Positions 46,434 through 58,044 of a DNA stretch of 64,000 bases are shown in pieces. Under the pieces are notes generated by a model that was not told the DNA's origin, ran no database searches, and worked only from the letters and a program-made list of their open reading frames with translations. Source of the DNA: Nematopogon swammerdamellus (lineage: Eukaryota > Arthropoda > Insecta > Lepidoptera > Adelidae); contig OX336343.1 in NCBI GenBank assembly GCA_946902875.1, positions 16,167,596 through 16,231,595 on the forward strand, written 5' to 3'. The first letter of the stretch is position 1. Each line of letters starts with the position of its first letter. The position numbers and the translations under genes are program-made.

Positions 46434-47571
46434 GTACGACTTGTTTTTATTACTAATACCGCACAAAAACGCTTTTCTCATTTGCTTCATTCACTGTGGC
46501 CAGATTCAGGTCACAAAATCATGTACATTGTATCCAAAAATATTATAGAATATGCTTGTGAATTTATGGTGCGTTTACCGTTAAACCTTTACCGGTAAAC
46601 ACGGTACAACATACATAGGATGAAAATTCTTACACATGATAGATTCAAACATCAGCTCCAACATATATACATCGAACTATATACAACAGAATATGTTGGT
46701 GTTGTTCAAACTTAGGTATCTATAAACTGAATACGCACCTTTCCCTCTACACTGACCTATTTAACGTTTTTACGCAAACAACAGTCATTAAGGGGATTGA
46801 AATATCTACACTAACTAATCACTATTCTTATTTGAACAGTCTAGTTAGGAAATCAACAACAAACTGTTAATTTAACAATTTTTATTACATTTGTATTATA
46901 TGAAATAAAAATGTAATAAAAATTTTATTAAATTCCTATTAAAATTATTATTTCATATTTAAGCACACACTCATACATATCTCAACAAAAATGTATAAAT
47001 AATTTTAAATAGTTTTTTACAATGTTGTTGAATTATTTCTACTTATGTGAAAAGAAATTAGAGCACAAAGAATTAGCACTAGCTTCAAGAGTGCAGAGAA
47101 AATTAGAGGTACCTATGTGAATACTATTGTTTCTTTGTCATATAGAAAATATTGTCTAACTTTAGCTAAGTTGATATCAAACAGTGAAAGTGTTCCGTAG
47201 CTTCATAGTAATTTTGTTGTATTGTTTTGCAATTATATTTATAATGTGAAATCAAGTGGTAGATTGGCCTTAACTTTCCACCAAGATGGAAGTGTTTCAA
47301 GGATGTGTGCGTCGCTCTACTTTTTTAAAACTAAAAATAAATAATATGCATTCACTTCTCTTCACTAGTCCCACTTTTTGTATTCACTGTAGCATTACTT
47401 TGAACTTTGATTTGCATATAAAATTGTTTCTTTGTAGAAAGTATAAGTATCTGTCCAAATATGTAAATTTGAAAGTTCTTATTACACTTACCACTTGTAT
47501 TTCCAATATAAATGTACAAAAATCATAGTTCTGTAAAATTTAACAACTGTGTGTAAATAATCTTATATTAT

Positions 47572-47790
47572 ACTAGCTGCGCCCGCGGCTCCGCCCGCTC
47601 TCATATTTCACTTCACTGCTAACCTCATAAGCCATTTAGCGTGATAGTAAGTAGCCTATAGTTGATGGGAAGAATCAAGCTATCCGTAGAATTTTGTTTT
47701 ATTAAAATCGGTTCAGTGGTTCTCGAGTTATAAGCGGACAGACAGACAGACAGACAGAAAGCAGACGTTGGATTTTATTAAAGGTAAGGA
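47572..47790 (+). repeat. Dispersed lepidopteran repeat ('tactagctgcgcccgcggct' type)
   Basis: It starts tactagctgcgcccgcggct, includes 'tagcgtgatagtaagtagcc', 'aaaatcggttcagtggttct', 'gagttataagcgga', (CAGA)n and ends near 'attaaaggtaaggat'. Related pieces occur at 54700-55030 and 55890-56035. Confidence 0.7.
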
Positions 47791-47881
47791 TGTAAGATAA
47801 AATAAATGAAATTTAAACTTTTTGTTTTAATGACTTTACAAAAATAGTTCAATCCAAACAATAAATCCACAATGTTGTGTA

Positions 47882-48043
47882 CTAGTTTTCATTGCATTTA
47901 TAGTCGCCATTAATGTGGAAATTGTGCCCGTTATTTAAGACCGTGTTCCTTCGTTTTATGGCGTTTTCACGACGAGGGATATTGTCGGCGCGCGGTACCG
48001 CTTCCAGCCTGTTGCTCAATTCACTGCCGGCCACATCTGACAT
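47882..48043 (-). CDS. Small ORF of 53 codons, unrecognised, inside DESI1 intron 1
   Basis: ATG at 48043, TAG at 47884-47882. The translation runs MSDVAGSELSNRLEAVPRAD, NIPRRENAIKRRNTVLNNGH, NFHINGDYKCNEN. The start context (ACA before ATG) is good and base composition is clearly richer in G+C than the flanks, as for coding DNA. The product is hydrophilic with a basic cluster (RRENAIKRR), no signal peptide and no membrane segment. I do not recognise it. It could be a small intronic gene on the opposite strand, a retrocopy, or chance. Confidence 0.4.
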   Translation of the reverse strand: MSDVAGSELSNRLEAVPRADNIPRRENAIKRRNTVLNNGHNFHINGDYKCNEN

Positions 48044-48133
48044 TGTATAAATAGTATGGAGTTAAATTATTACATTGCCATTGAGAAAAAAATTGTCATT
48101 TCTGTAAGCACGTGACCAATCTGGATAGTTTTT

Positions 48134-48432
48134 AGGTTTCCGTATCCTGTACGGAAGCCTATTACTAAGCCTATGCCGTCTGTCTGTCTGTCCGTCCGTC
48201 CATCTGTCTGTCTGTCCGAGGGCTGTATCTCTTGAACCGTAATAGGTAGCCCGTTGAAATTTTCACAGAATATGTGTTGTTATGGCGGATATAACAAAAA
48301 ATAATAAAAAATTTAAAAAGTAAAAAAATTAAGGGGGGTTCCCATACAAGAAACATGTTTTTATTCAATGTTTCTTTTTTGTGGTGCGGAAACATCGGTG
48401 CGCGAGTCCGACTCGCACTTGGCCGGTTTTTC
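48134..48432 (-). repeat. Dispersed GTCT-containing repeat, copy 3 (near full length)
   Basis: 'tttttaggtttccgtatcct', 'cctattactaagcctatgcc', (GTCT/GTCC)n, 'gggctgtatctcttgaaccg', 'taataggtagcccgttgaaa', 'ggcggatataac', ending 'gtgcgcgagtccgactcgca', 'cttggccggttttt'. The most complete example here. Confidence 0.85.
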
Positions 48433-49449
48433 TTTATGTACGCAAATATCGATACAGAATAGCAACTACATAATTTACTCGAAATAAGTAAGTACTCGAT
48501 TTTCGATTGTCGCTACTGAACAGTCCAGAAAGCTATCGACTTAGCCTACTGACTAATTATTTTTGCACCTTGGGAGTTTTTCCACTTACCGGATAGAAAT
48601 ATATTCATAGAATTACGTAGATCTGCCTCGGATCAGATTGGTTAGAATCTGGGGCTGATAATCGGTGTGGAATGTTAGTCAGTGTCGAATTTGGCTTGGA
48701 ATTTGTGATGAACACTGAAACTGCACGGGGTAATAAGTCCGCCTTCTGCGCGGCACAAGCTATAAAAAAATACAACATATATTTATAATATTTTTTTAGA
48801 ATTAAATGTGAATTTTTCAAATAAAAATTAATTTGTATTTGAATTTCATGGAATCATAAACTATTTTTAGGCTGTGATGCAAGATTATGTTTGAATAATC
48901 ATTGTACGTGATTCTTTGTATTATAGCATGATTAAATATTAACAGACTGAGGCATGGGTATTCATGATGAATTATTGTTGAATAGCATTAATATACCTGC
49001 TGTGGCGTATGCTATTTTTTGTGCTCTAAACATTTGTTTGTGAAATTATTTTTGCACAGTGGAATGTTTCATAATAATGTATTGTTAATGCTTTGGTACA
49101 TATCCACAAATCTTTGAAATATTTTTTTAAAATTATCTAATTAAACATTAAAATTTCATAGAACACTCAACAATTACCAGAAATTACACACACTGTTTAC
49201 TTTTATATTATTTTAAATAAAACTTTTAAACTATACAATTTAACCAGTATTAAATAGTACAAATATTAAAAAAATACCATTTTTATTACACAAATCACAT
49301 TTAATTTCAAATATAGGTCAAAAATAGGTACCTACCAAGAAATTCTTATTTGAAATGTGTGTGATATTCTTGGTGTTGTCGATTTGCTTGGAGTAGGTAA
49401 TGTGAACGATCAATGTGGGGAATAAAGTTGGGTCTTGACTTGTTTTCAG

Positions 49450-49541
49450 GTCGCCAGATCGAAGGGGTGTGGCACACGTCAATAGTTGCATACGGAAGAG
49501 AGTACTTCTATGGAGGCGCCGGAATCACTAGCTGTCCTCCG
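49450..49541 (+). CDS. DESI1: DESI1 homologue, second coding exon (residues 30-60)
   Basis: Acceptor gttttcag|GT and donor CCTCCG|GTGAGT, phase 0 at the end. It encodes RQIEGVWHTSIVAYGREYFY and GGAGITSCPP, aligning with '[20 protein letters not shown]...GISSCPP' of human DESI1. His38 falls exactly at the catalytic histidine position of the family. The catalytic Cys (HNCN motif) and the rest of the protein are not found in the window, so intron 2 exceeds 14 kb. Confidence 0.93.
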
Positions 49542-51200
49542 GTGAGTTTACAATTTACAGTCACTTATTTCTATAGATTAACATAAGGGTGGAATTATAC
49601 AATAAACGGTAACAGAACTTTCTGAGACCACTACCACTGAGTAAAATGTTTAAATAAAAGAAAAATCATATATATATATATATATATATAGTTAATAATG
49701 TTGTTTATCCATCGTATCGACCATTTATTACGTTCTAATATCTACGTAGTAATCACAATATAATACGAAATAGGTCCCAAACAAACATTCGTCAGTTGAG
49801 ATAATTTTCACTAATAAGTAAGTAAATATGGCAATTAAATGCGCCCACGGGTACCCCTTCTCTTGAGCCTGCGTACCCCGGGGTACGCGTACCACTGGGA
49901 ACCACTGCAGTGGACAATTTTATTATGAGAATGTGAGAGGCGGCATAGGTGTCTGTGTCACTGTGTCAGGATCGTGGCACGCGGAGATCCGTTTTCTCTG
50001 CCTACCTCGCTGGAAAACAGGTGTGACGCTATGTACTCTATGCTCTATAGATATTATAGACGCTATGTTCTATAGATATTATTTTTTTCTAAGGCTAAAA
50101 TTAAGTTTTATCTTAATGTTACCAATCAAAGAAAGAGCTCTAAAAAATTATATTCTTTAATCACACACCACCTATTTTGCATAAAAAATAGATACAATAG
50201 ATTGATGGTCCTAAGTTCATACATTAGGCATTCTATTTAGCTAGACTTTGGAATGTGGTTCTGCATGTAGGCGAATACGATTCAATATAAAAATACAGTT
50301 TTCCCGAACATTTCACCAGATTTGTGTTATCATCAAAAACTGAGAGTAAATTCCGTATTGGTGTTTGTTTAACTAAAAATATTTTGCTGCTCTATTAGTG
50401 ACTGAGCACCTCCGGCCAAAAATAAAATCATCTTGATAAATGCGATCTTTAATCCAGCATTCTAATAATATTGTGACACTGGAATTGGGGTGAACAATCT
50501 TTCCCGCGGCGTTGCCCTCCAGTGTTCGAAAATAACAACTGAACCAAAAAAACATTTCCAAACAAAAAACACAATCTTAAATTGGCGAAAGAACAATACA
50601 ATTAAGTGAAAATACAAATAATTAGGTCAAGTGAGAAAATGTCCGCCAACAACGCGGTCAAAGAACGCGAGAATGAGTCCAAATATAAACTGAGTGAGAT
50701 ATAGAAATGGTTGCGCGTGCTAAATCTAAAAGGTGAATGCATCGGAAACAATTCAAAGGGGTGGAACTGCTGTTATATAATTTACTTCATCCTAAACATA
50801 ATCTACACATGCTCACATTTAGCGTTAGACGGCTAACACACATGCTGATAAAAATAAGTGCAGATTTGACTTGATATATTAAATATCAAAATTGACGATG
50901 GCACTATACACCAGATATAGGTAATGCTAATAGGAAGAGTGGTCAGATTCTTGAGTATTCATGTTTATGCTGTAAATATTAACATTCTTGTGAGCGGTAG
51001 TAGCGGTTAATTATTTGTAAGTTACTTTAATATAAAACTTATAAGGTACTAACAAAACATTGTGACTTGCGAAGTTTCTTTGTCAGTTCTTCTTCGCTTT
51101 GAATTTAGAACTGGCGGAATTTTCGGCATGTTCAAGCGTAGGTTACCTACCGATGAATGAAATTATACAATAAACAATTCATAGATAATTTTTTTCTTTT
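49542..51200. other. DESI1 intron 2, proximal part
   Basis: It contains (TA)n at 49671-49691, an RTE-like end (49935-50035) shared with 30253-30350, and a GC-richer 22-codon ORF at 50639-50704 (MSANNAVKERENESKYKLSE) of unknown meaning. No other coding sequence recognised. Confidence 0.4.
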
Positions 51201-51204
51201 GTAT

Positions 51205-51513
51205 TCCATCAGGCAGTCGTGATAGCTCGGCGGTGGTATGATACATCAACATACGATCGTGAAAGATAAGCACACTCGGGCGCAGTCAGAACTTGGATGA
51301 GTGACTGTTCGATTGCTGAGACTGAGCATGGTTCGGATTCCAATTAGAACTGTAGGTCCCTTCCGGATTGATACCAATGCGTTGAATGAAAGATCGCCCG
51401 AAGAAGCTATCTAAATAGTTCGTGTTTTTCGTCTGTGTAGGGCAGCACCACCAAAAGGAAGCTCCGACATAAAACCAAGTTCACCAAGTTGCCAACTATG
51501 TCAGGTTCAATAA
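51205..51513 (+). repeat. SINE-like family A, strongly diverged sense copy
   Basis: It retains 'gtgatagctcggcggtggta' (box A-like), 'ggttcggattccaattagaac' (box B-like), 'gaaagatcgcccgaagaagc' and 'gtcaggttcaataaaaaata'. An older member than the 17, 24 and 59 kb copies. Confidence 0.55.
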
Positions 51514-52929
51514 AAAATAAAAGCCAGTAGCTTGAGGAGATAAATCTAATGAAGGCTCATGAGATTTATTGCATGATGGTGATATTTTGGAAGCTCCTGT
51601 CCACCAAAAACAGCTTTTCAACGTTTATTTGGTGCAGCTGGATTACAGCTGCTCGGCCCGTTTTTTGCTGCTTCGCGACTGAAGACAAAATTTTCCCTGC
51701 CCAATAAGCCCTCAGTCAGAGCATCTACATGGCTCAACCTGCCTATTCTCTACTATAGGTCGCCAAAATAGCGGTAGCCGCAGGCCCGTCTCATGGGACT
51801 CATTGAGAAGCCTCTTGGAGCAAGTGAGGCGGACCATCAGAAATGGCTAGTTCCGAATTTAGACTTGAAAATAGGGAAAGCCTTGGGGACAGATCTTGTT
51901 TTTTGACCATGTCTGGATTTGCTTTTTATTGTCGTGTTGTATTTAAGTACTATGGATCTCCTCATTTCGGGAAAGGTGGACTTATATTTTGAATTTAGTC
52001 TTTTTGCCACATAATTTATGATAGATTTTTTTTTTCACAACAGAATGTAATATTACAAAAATATATTTTAATCTAAATAATTCAAGAGAAAACTGGCGTG
52101 ACACCTCGGGTGATGCCTTTTCTGTTGTTTTCAATTGTCTGAGCACATTTGGCAGACACATTGCATCGCTGCCGTCACATACACGTTTAACTCACTGCGC
52201 CCGGTTTCCGCGTCGCAATATCCTCGTTATTCCCACGTGTACGCTCCGCAGGACTTGCATTCTTCGCTCAATTGCCTCTGTATTCGCAGAATTAATGGCA
52301 CACATTCTATCGTCACTTGTTCGGTAATTTATGCATGCTACACTGAACTCGTGTAATGTAAATGCAGTCGACAGTGGGGTTGGAGAAATGTTAAAATGTC
52401 ATGTTGCAACGCCATCTTTTGGCACTGAGCATGAGGTTTCATGTTTGTTTTTGTTTAACGACGTAGTCAACGTCTGGATCGTAAGGGAGGATTTACACTG
52501 GTGACTAAAATCGCGTGACTAGTTATCAAGCGACACTCTGCGACGGCCGATAAAAATCGTGTGGTCGACATGGCGACGAGAGCGGACTTATGAACTAGCA
52601 GCTCACAGCGAACATTCAACTATGAATGGACGTTTACACGGTCGATTTTAGTCACCCAGCGACCCCAAGCCGCACTGAAATATAGGACTGCTTGTCAACT
52701 CCGGTGCGGGTGTGACTGCAGTCACCTTGCGGCTAGTCGATTTGTCATTTACATGGTCAACTTTAGCCATGCAGCCTAGTCACTGGATGAAAATCGACCA
52801 TTGTAATTTCCCCATTACCAATCAAGACAGTCAGCGGTCGCAATCCAATCCAAGATAAAAAAGGTGTTCGGGCCTATCTTCTATAACCGGGGGATTTTCG
52901 AAAGGCTAAATAAATTGGAGGACAACATT
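51514..52929. other. DESI1 intron 2, no gene recognised
   Basis: 52490-52860 holds several imperfect copies of 'gtgactaaaatcg / cggtcgattttagtcac', alternating in orientation, suggesting an old internally repetitive element. A 73-codon ORF at 52135-52356 has no motif. Confidence 0.4.
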
Positions 52930-53098
52930 TCTGTTCGCCTGGGAATGCTATGGAAAATAGTTAGTGTTCCGGCCCATTTCGTGTAGGCGGCAATACCAAG
53001 CGGCAGCACTGACATGGCGCCTAGTCGGACACTGAAAAAGTGTACCTGTTGATGAGCTAACATCATAATGTAGCCGATAATTTCAGGTTCCATAAAAT
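52930..53098 (+). repeat. SINE-like family A 3' remnant
   Basis: 'cggcagcactgacatggcgc', 'ctagtcggac', 'ctaacatcataatgtagccg' and 'tcaggttccataaaa' follow the order of the family 3' end. Confidence 0.5.
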
Positions 53099-53934
53099 AG
53101 AACTGGCGGCATCACACCTGGATTTGAACCTGACATGAGTGATGCGTGCCTACTTTTGGGAATTTAAAAGTCTTGCAGAAATTTTGCTCAGTCGGCACAG
53201 CAGCGTAAAAAGAAAGAACAGAATCTAATAATGGCGCAGGAATTCGGAAATTTCAGCGAATGTCGTATATTTTTGCTCATGAGGGAAATCACTTCGCTCG
53301 TGAGAAATGTTTAAAAGTAGTAAACACGAATGTATTTATAGAAACACCGAACCCGTTACAGTCTCTTATATCGTCCCGGCAGTGTGCCAGAATGCATGGA
53401 ACTCCAATATTATTTTTTACCTCCGAGTACGTTTTTATTAGGAATGAAGAATTAGAATTTATGTCAGCTCGATGTGGACACAAAGATATGTGTTTTATGA
53501 GACCGTCTCTATGTACTTTAAAAACATCTTCACCTATTTGATTCAAAATTTAAAGTTAGTAGATGATGTGCATATTGGCAGACTAAAGAATATTTATTTA
53601 GAATAAATTGCAGTACCTCTTAACTCATAGCTTCTATTTATTATTATGTAGTATTACTTATACAAGATGTCCCAGAAACCGACGATAATCCTTTGACAGC
53701 TGATAGGGCTGCTAATTACCTCTCAGAATATCTATTTTCGGTATTTATTTAATTAATTTTAGTTATTTTCGGTTTAGTAAAAATGGCTTAGTTTTTGAGA
53801 TATTGTCATTTTTGTAAAAATCCACAATTTTCTCCCTCAGCTCATTTTTTTAAATGCCACAAGCACAAATGCAAGATTTTCTTAAATCTAGTTTTTACTT
53901 ACGCACTAATTACGCATTTTAATTACGCACTTCT

Positions 53935-54172
53935 CTAGCGTAATGGGCTGGGCAGCCCCTTGTTCTTATTTTTATTATTTGTTGTTACTTTTATATCGGC
54001 CATAATAACACAATATATTCTGTGAAAATTTCAACAGGCTACCTATTACGGTTCAAAAGATACAGACCTCGGACAGACAGACGGACAGAGAGACAGACAG
54101 ACGGACAGACAGACAGACGGCGTAGGCTTAGTAATAGGGTCCCGTACGACGGATACGGAACCCTAAAAACCA
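53935..54172 (+). repeat. Dispersed GTCT-containing repeat, copy 4
   Basis: Sense orientation: 'cttattatttgttgtt'-like lead, 'tatcggccataataacaca', 'tctgtgaaaatttcaacagg', 'cctattacggttcaaaagat', (GACA)n and 'atacggaaccctaaaaa' at the end. Confidence 0.8.
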
Positions 54173-54574
54173 GATTACTACTTATTTATTACACAGAATG
54201 ATTTGTACAATATTGTACAGGTTGTATTGTGGGCCAATAGAAGATCCCAGTGGCCCACATTGCACATTATTTAAATAAAACTGTTACTGAAACTTAAATA
54301 GTACAATGTAACAAGTTTTACGACCTAGTCGCCTTCATGTCCAACGATAGTAAAGCGCGCATCTCTCAACAGTATCTCTAAGCATGTGCTGCTCATTTCT
54401 CATTACGAGAACTATCAGTTATATCTTTAAGTCGGTCATGCTGTTGTGCCTAATGGTTTATATTCATTTAGAAAATTAACTCCTGTATAAGGGGATCGTG
54501 TATGGGATTTCAGTAGTGCACTAATGTAGTTTTATAATATGTTTTTATTTAATTTTTCTATACTAGCTTTTAGA

Positions 54575-55040
54575 AAGAAAGAAATGATTTTTATTTTCTC
54601 TTAATCCTTAAAAATAACAAACGGTACAAAAAAACTAAAAGAGAAAAATGGACTGGCCCAGCCTTTGCCGCTACACACCCACTCGTCTCCGAGCTGGGAT
54701 TTTACCCGCGGCTTCGCTCGCGGTAGAATCGGTTTAATAGCAAATCCGATTTAAACGCAATATGATAATAAACGATCCCCTCTCTTATGTTTTCTCTCTC
54801 TCTCTCTCCCTCCCTCCATCGCCTCCTCAACTCCGTCCTTTTCCCCCCTCTCCATCCGGCACTACCATTCTACACTAAATTCCGTTACTACTATATTTTC
54901 TTTGATACTGCTCAGTCCTATTGCTATTTAGCGTGATGGTATATAGCCTATAGCTTTTACCCGCGGCTTCGCTCGCAGTAAAATTGGTTTAATAACAAAT
55001 CCGATTTTAACGCAAATGTGATAAAAATAGATTAATGTTC
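54575..55040. repeat. Two tandem pieces of the 'ttacccgcggcttcgctcgc' element
   Basis: 54695-54780 and 54950-55035 are near-copies ('acccgcggcttcgctcgc', 'ggtttaata.caaatccgat', 'aacgcaa'). Each leads into a pyrimidine-rich run. A LINE-tail-like antisense fragment lies at 54575-54640. Confidence 0.65.
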
Positions 55041-55044
55041 TCTT

Positions 55045-55800
55045 GTATTCTTTCTCTCTCTCCTTGAACCTTCTCTCCCTCCCTCTTCCTTCCTCCCTCG
55101 CTTCAGCCCCTCTCTCTTCTCCGTCCCCCTCTTTCCCCTTTCCTTTACCCCGTTATCTGTTTACCTCTCTCCCTACTTCCCTCCTTCCCTTCTCCCTTGT
55201 CCCTCGCTCTCCCTTACTCCCCTCTTTCCCCGATCCCCACTCCCTCCCCCCTCGCTCCCTTCCTCTTCCCCTCCCACCTTCTCCCTACCTCCCACTCTTT
55301 CCGCCTCCTTCCTCTTCCCTCCCCTCTCCCTCCTCCCTGATACCTCGCCTACCCCTCCCTCCCCCCCTTCTCCCCCTCTTTCCGCCACTTCTATCTCTCC
55401 CCCCCTCAGCTCTCGTTCAACCATCCCCCGCCGCAACCCCCTCCCTCCCACCCCTTCCCTCTGCTTCGTCACCCCTCTCCTCACCTCCCCCTCCCCCTGT
55501 CACCCATCTTACACTCCTTCCCCGCCACCTCTACCTCCCCCTACCCTAAATCCTTTCCACCTCCTTCAACTCCCTACCTTCCTCCCCTCCCTTCCCACCC
55601 CTACTACCGTCCTACCAACCTCCCCTTCCCTTCCTTCCTTCTCACTCTCACCCCTCCTACAGTCCTCCCTACCTCCCCTGACCTCCCTCCCTCCCCCGCC
55701 TTCATTGTCCCTCCCCCTCCATTTTCACTCCTCTCCCTCATACCACGCCCCTCCTCCTCCATCCCCACCCCTCCATCACCGCCCCTCCCCCTTCATATAC
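55045..55800. repeat. Homopyrimidine-rich tract of about 750 bp
   Basis: The plus strand is almost exclusively C and T in clusters (ccctcccttccttcc-type words), with only isolated purines. It expands from a TC-rich segment inside the neighbouring repeat. The 168-codon frame (55043-55549) is Ser/Pro/Leu only and is not a gene. Such tracts can form triplex DNA. Confidence 0.8.
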
Positions 55801-55889
55801 TAACTTACGAAAGGACGAGTTCCCCATACAAAATTGCATCCCATATTTCCCCTTCCCCCCCACAGTTTTTTTAGACAAAAAGTAGCCTA

Positions 55890-56035
55890 TGTCCTTCCTC
55901 AGGTGCAACTTGAGGAAGGATATAGGCTACTTTTTCCATCTTCGTGCAAAATGTTATCGAAATCTGTTCAGCGGTTTAGGCGTGAAAAGTTAACAGACAG
56001 ACAGAGTTACTTTCGAATTTATAATATTAGTATGG
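55890..56035 (+). repeat. Lepidopteran repeat end with local palindrome
   Basis: 'aaaaagtagcctatgtcctt' and its inverse 'aaggatataggctacttttt' flank 'cctcaggtgcaacttgagg'. It continues with 'gaaatctgttcagcggttta', 'ggcgtgaaaagttaacagac' and ends 'ataatattagtatggat', the usual end of this family. Confidence 0.7.
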
Positions 56036-56390
56036 ATGTTCTATTTGAGGTTTATCTTACGGACAGAAAGACTAGTGCGAATAATACGTTCCAAATTCTT
56101 CCGTTTACGCTAAAAATGTCAAATATACAAAAATATTTGGAAGAAAATACTATTTTAGAGTACAATAATTTGTATCCTTAATAACTTTTCTAGCTCACTT
56201 CCGAACGCTTTAACTAAATCTTAAACGTCTCAAAGCGCACTATTTCGCAAATATATCTGTCCGCCCATGTCGTGTACGAAAGCACATTTCCGCTAAACCC
56301 CTCGCCTTCTAGACTTCAGTCCAGCGGGGTCAAGATACTCCAGCCGCTGACACTATTGTGCTCGAGACATTCTAAATCTGTCCCTCTATA

Positions 56391-56604
56391 AATAGATACT
56401 CTTCGAAATATCGCCGTCTCTTTCGCACTTATGCGTCCCAATATATCAGCCGCTCAGACAGAGAGGCAAGTAGATCAGTCCGACACAGCGGCAAACAGAG
56501 AGTGTTTCCGGGCCTTTGGAAATTTGTGAAATAATAAGTTATATGTGTGCAGTGCAAGTGAATTCTAGAGTACCTCAACGTCGGCTACCCGCCTCAAGTG
56601 CTAG
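56391..56604 (+). promoter_or_regulatory. Candidate promoter and leader exon within DESI1 intron 2
   Basis: TATAAATAG at 56391-56399, and a second TATA-like ATATATC about 56442-56448, stand upstream of ATCAGTCC (about 56475-56482, arthropod TCAGT initiator). About 130 nt of non-repetitive sequence follows, ending GCTAG|GTGCGT, a good donor at 56604/56605. It could be an alternative start for DESI1 or the first exon of another plus-strand gene. Inferred from signals only. Confidence 0.3.
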
Positions 56605-56619
56605 GTGCGTATTCGCTTG

Positions 56620-57457
56620 CAGACCATTCTAAAATAGTTCACTTGACTTATATAGTTCCTACAAATTCTTGACATTTTCTACATACCAGTGTTAATTAAA
56701 TATATTATTAATTTATTTAGTTAGGAATTGGAATTTTTTCTGGTATCGAAATTGTTAATTGAAGGGATAAATGAAACGAAGGTGTCGGATTACATGCAGC
56801 GCCTATTTGGGATTCAAATTCTTGGTTTATAAATAGATTGTGTTTGCATTTAAACCATAATGAATTAGGGGCAATAAATTGAGTAATTTTTAATATAAAT
56901 AATTTAAAAAGATTTAGTGATTAAATAAAATAAAAATAAATCATGTTTCAACGCTATAATGCTTTGACCCCGGAGTATAGTTTTATTTCAGCTAGTTTTA
57001 ATTCACTTAAAGTTGGATATTATAATACTTTGTTACTGTAAATAACTGTAAGAAAATGGTCTATAAATACAAACTTGCATATTTGCTACTGTCGGGTACA
57101 CAAACATTTAATTAATGAGTGAATCATAATTAATTAAATTTTCATGTGTCCATTATTCCGAATTATTGCATTGTGAAAGTGCAAAATTTTCGTGCAACTT
57201 TTAAAAATATATTTTAAGTAGGGGTATAATATATATTTTTTTTCATAAAAAAAAACAAAAAAAACGGGTGTAACGATACCGCTACCGATACCGATATATC
57301 GGCCAGGTCGATATATCGGTATCGTTGATACATACAGCCGATATCAAACAATTAGAAAAGCACTTTGCTTTCTAAACAAAAATTTTGCAAAAGTAAACAT
57401 TAATTACTGACTTTCTAACGAGTGCACTAATTTTTTTTAACGTTTTTTTTTTCTTTT
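56620..57457. other. DESI1 intron 2, AT-rich; contains a 16-bp palindrome
   Basis: No gene. At 57286-57301 and 57309-57324 'cgataccgatatatcg' is perfectly inverted with a 7-base spacer. Confidence 0.5.
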
Positions 57458-57866
57458 TTAGGGTTGCGTATCCAATTCGGGACCCTATTACTAAGCCTAC
57501 GTCGTCTGTCTGTCTGTCCGTCCGTCCGTCCGTTCGTCCGTCCATCTGTCCGAGAGCTGTATCTCTTGAACCATAATAGGTAGCTCGTAGAAATTTTCAC
57601 TATGTGTGTTATTATGGCCGATATAACAATAAATAATACAAATAAGAAAAAGTAAAAAAAAAAATCACGGGAGTTCCCATAGAAGAAACCAAAAAGATAT
57701 ACCATCTACTGAATAGATTATGAAGCATTTTAACTAATCCTGACATTTTTGAACTAATATGAAGCATTTCATAATACGCCATAGATGGCGCGATTGGCGC
57801 TAGCCATGACATGGCGATACGGAACCCTCGGTGCGCGAGTTTGACTCGCACTTGGCCGCTTTTTTT
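57458..57866 (-). repeat. Dispersed GTCT-containing repeat, copy 5, with internal insertion
   Basis: Antisense family ends ('tttttagggttgcgtatcc'; 'gtgcgcgagtttgactcgca', 'cttggccg') enclose about 120 extra bases (57685-57805) absent from copy 3, probably a secondary insertion. Confidence 0.75.
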
Positions 57867-58044
57867 TATATTTGTCATAATATTCGCTTTTTTATATTTA
57901 TTTTTTATGTTTGTTATAATTCATTCATAATAATTATGATTTTCTTTGAATTTTGATTGACATTTTTATTTACTTTATTTTTTACACTTCCCATCCCAAG
58001 GTTGAGTCTCTGTTAAATATAGTAAGTACATATAATCTATACAT

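Larger units (their letters stand above)
46434..49449 (+). other. DESI1 intron 1
   Basis: 3 kb, AT-rich. It holds a common lepidopteran repeat (47572-47790), a GC-rich minus-strand small ORF (47882-48043) and a GTCT-family repeat (48134-48432). The remainder shows nothing recognisable. Confidence 0.8.

Noticed and set aside
53260..53541. 93-codon plus ORF in DESI1 intron 2
   Set aside because: I could not match it to DESI1 or any family, and an antisense frame of similar length overlaps it.
54050..54122. GACA/GTCT runs as a possible CRISPR-like or regulatory array
   Set aside because: They are the internal microsatellite of a dispersed insect repeat, with no spacer structure.
55043..55549. 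168-codon ORF of Ser/Pro/Leu
   Set aside because: Translation of a homopyrimidine tract, not a protein gene.
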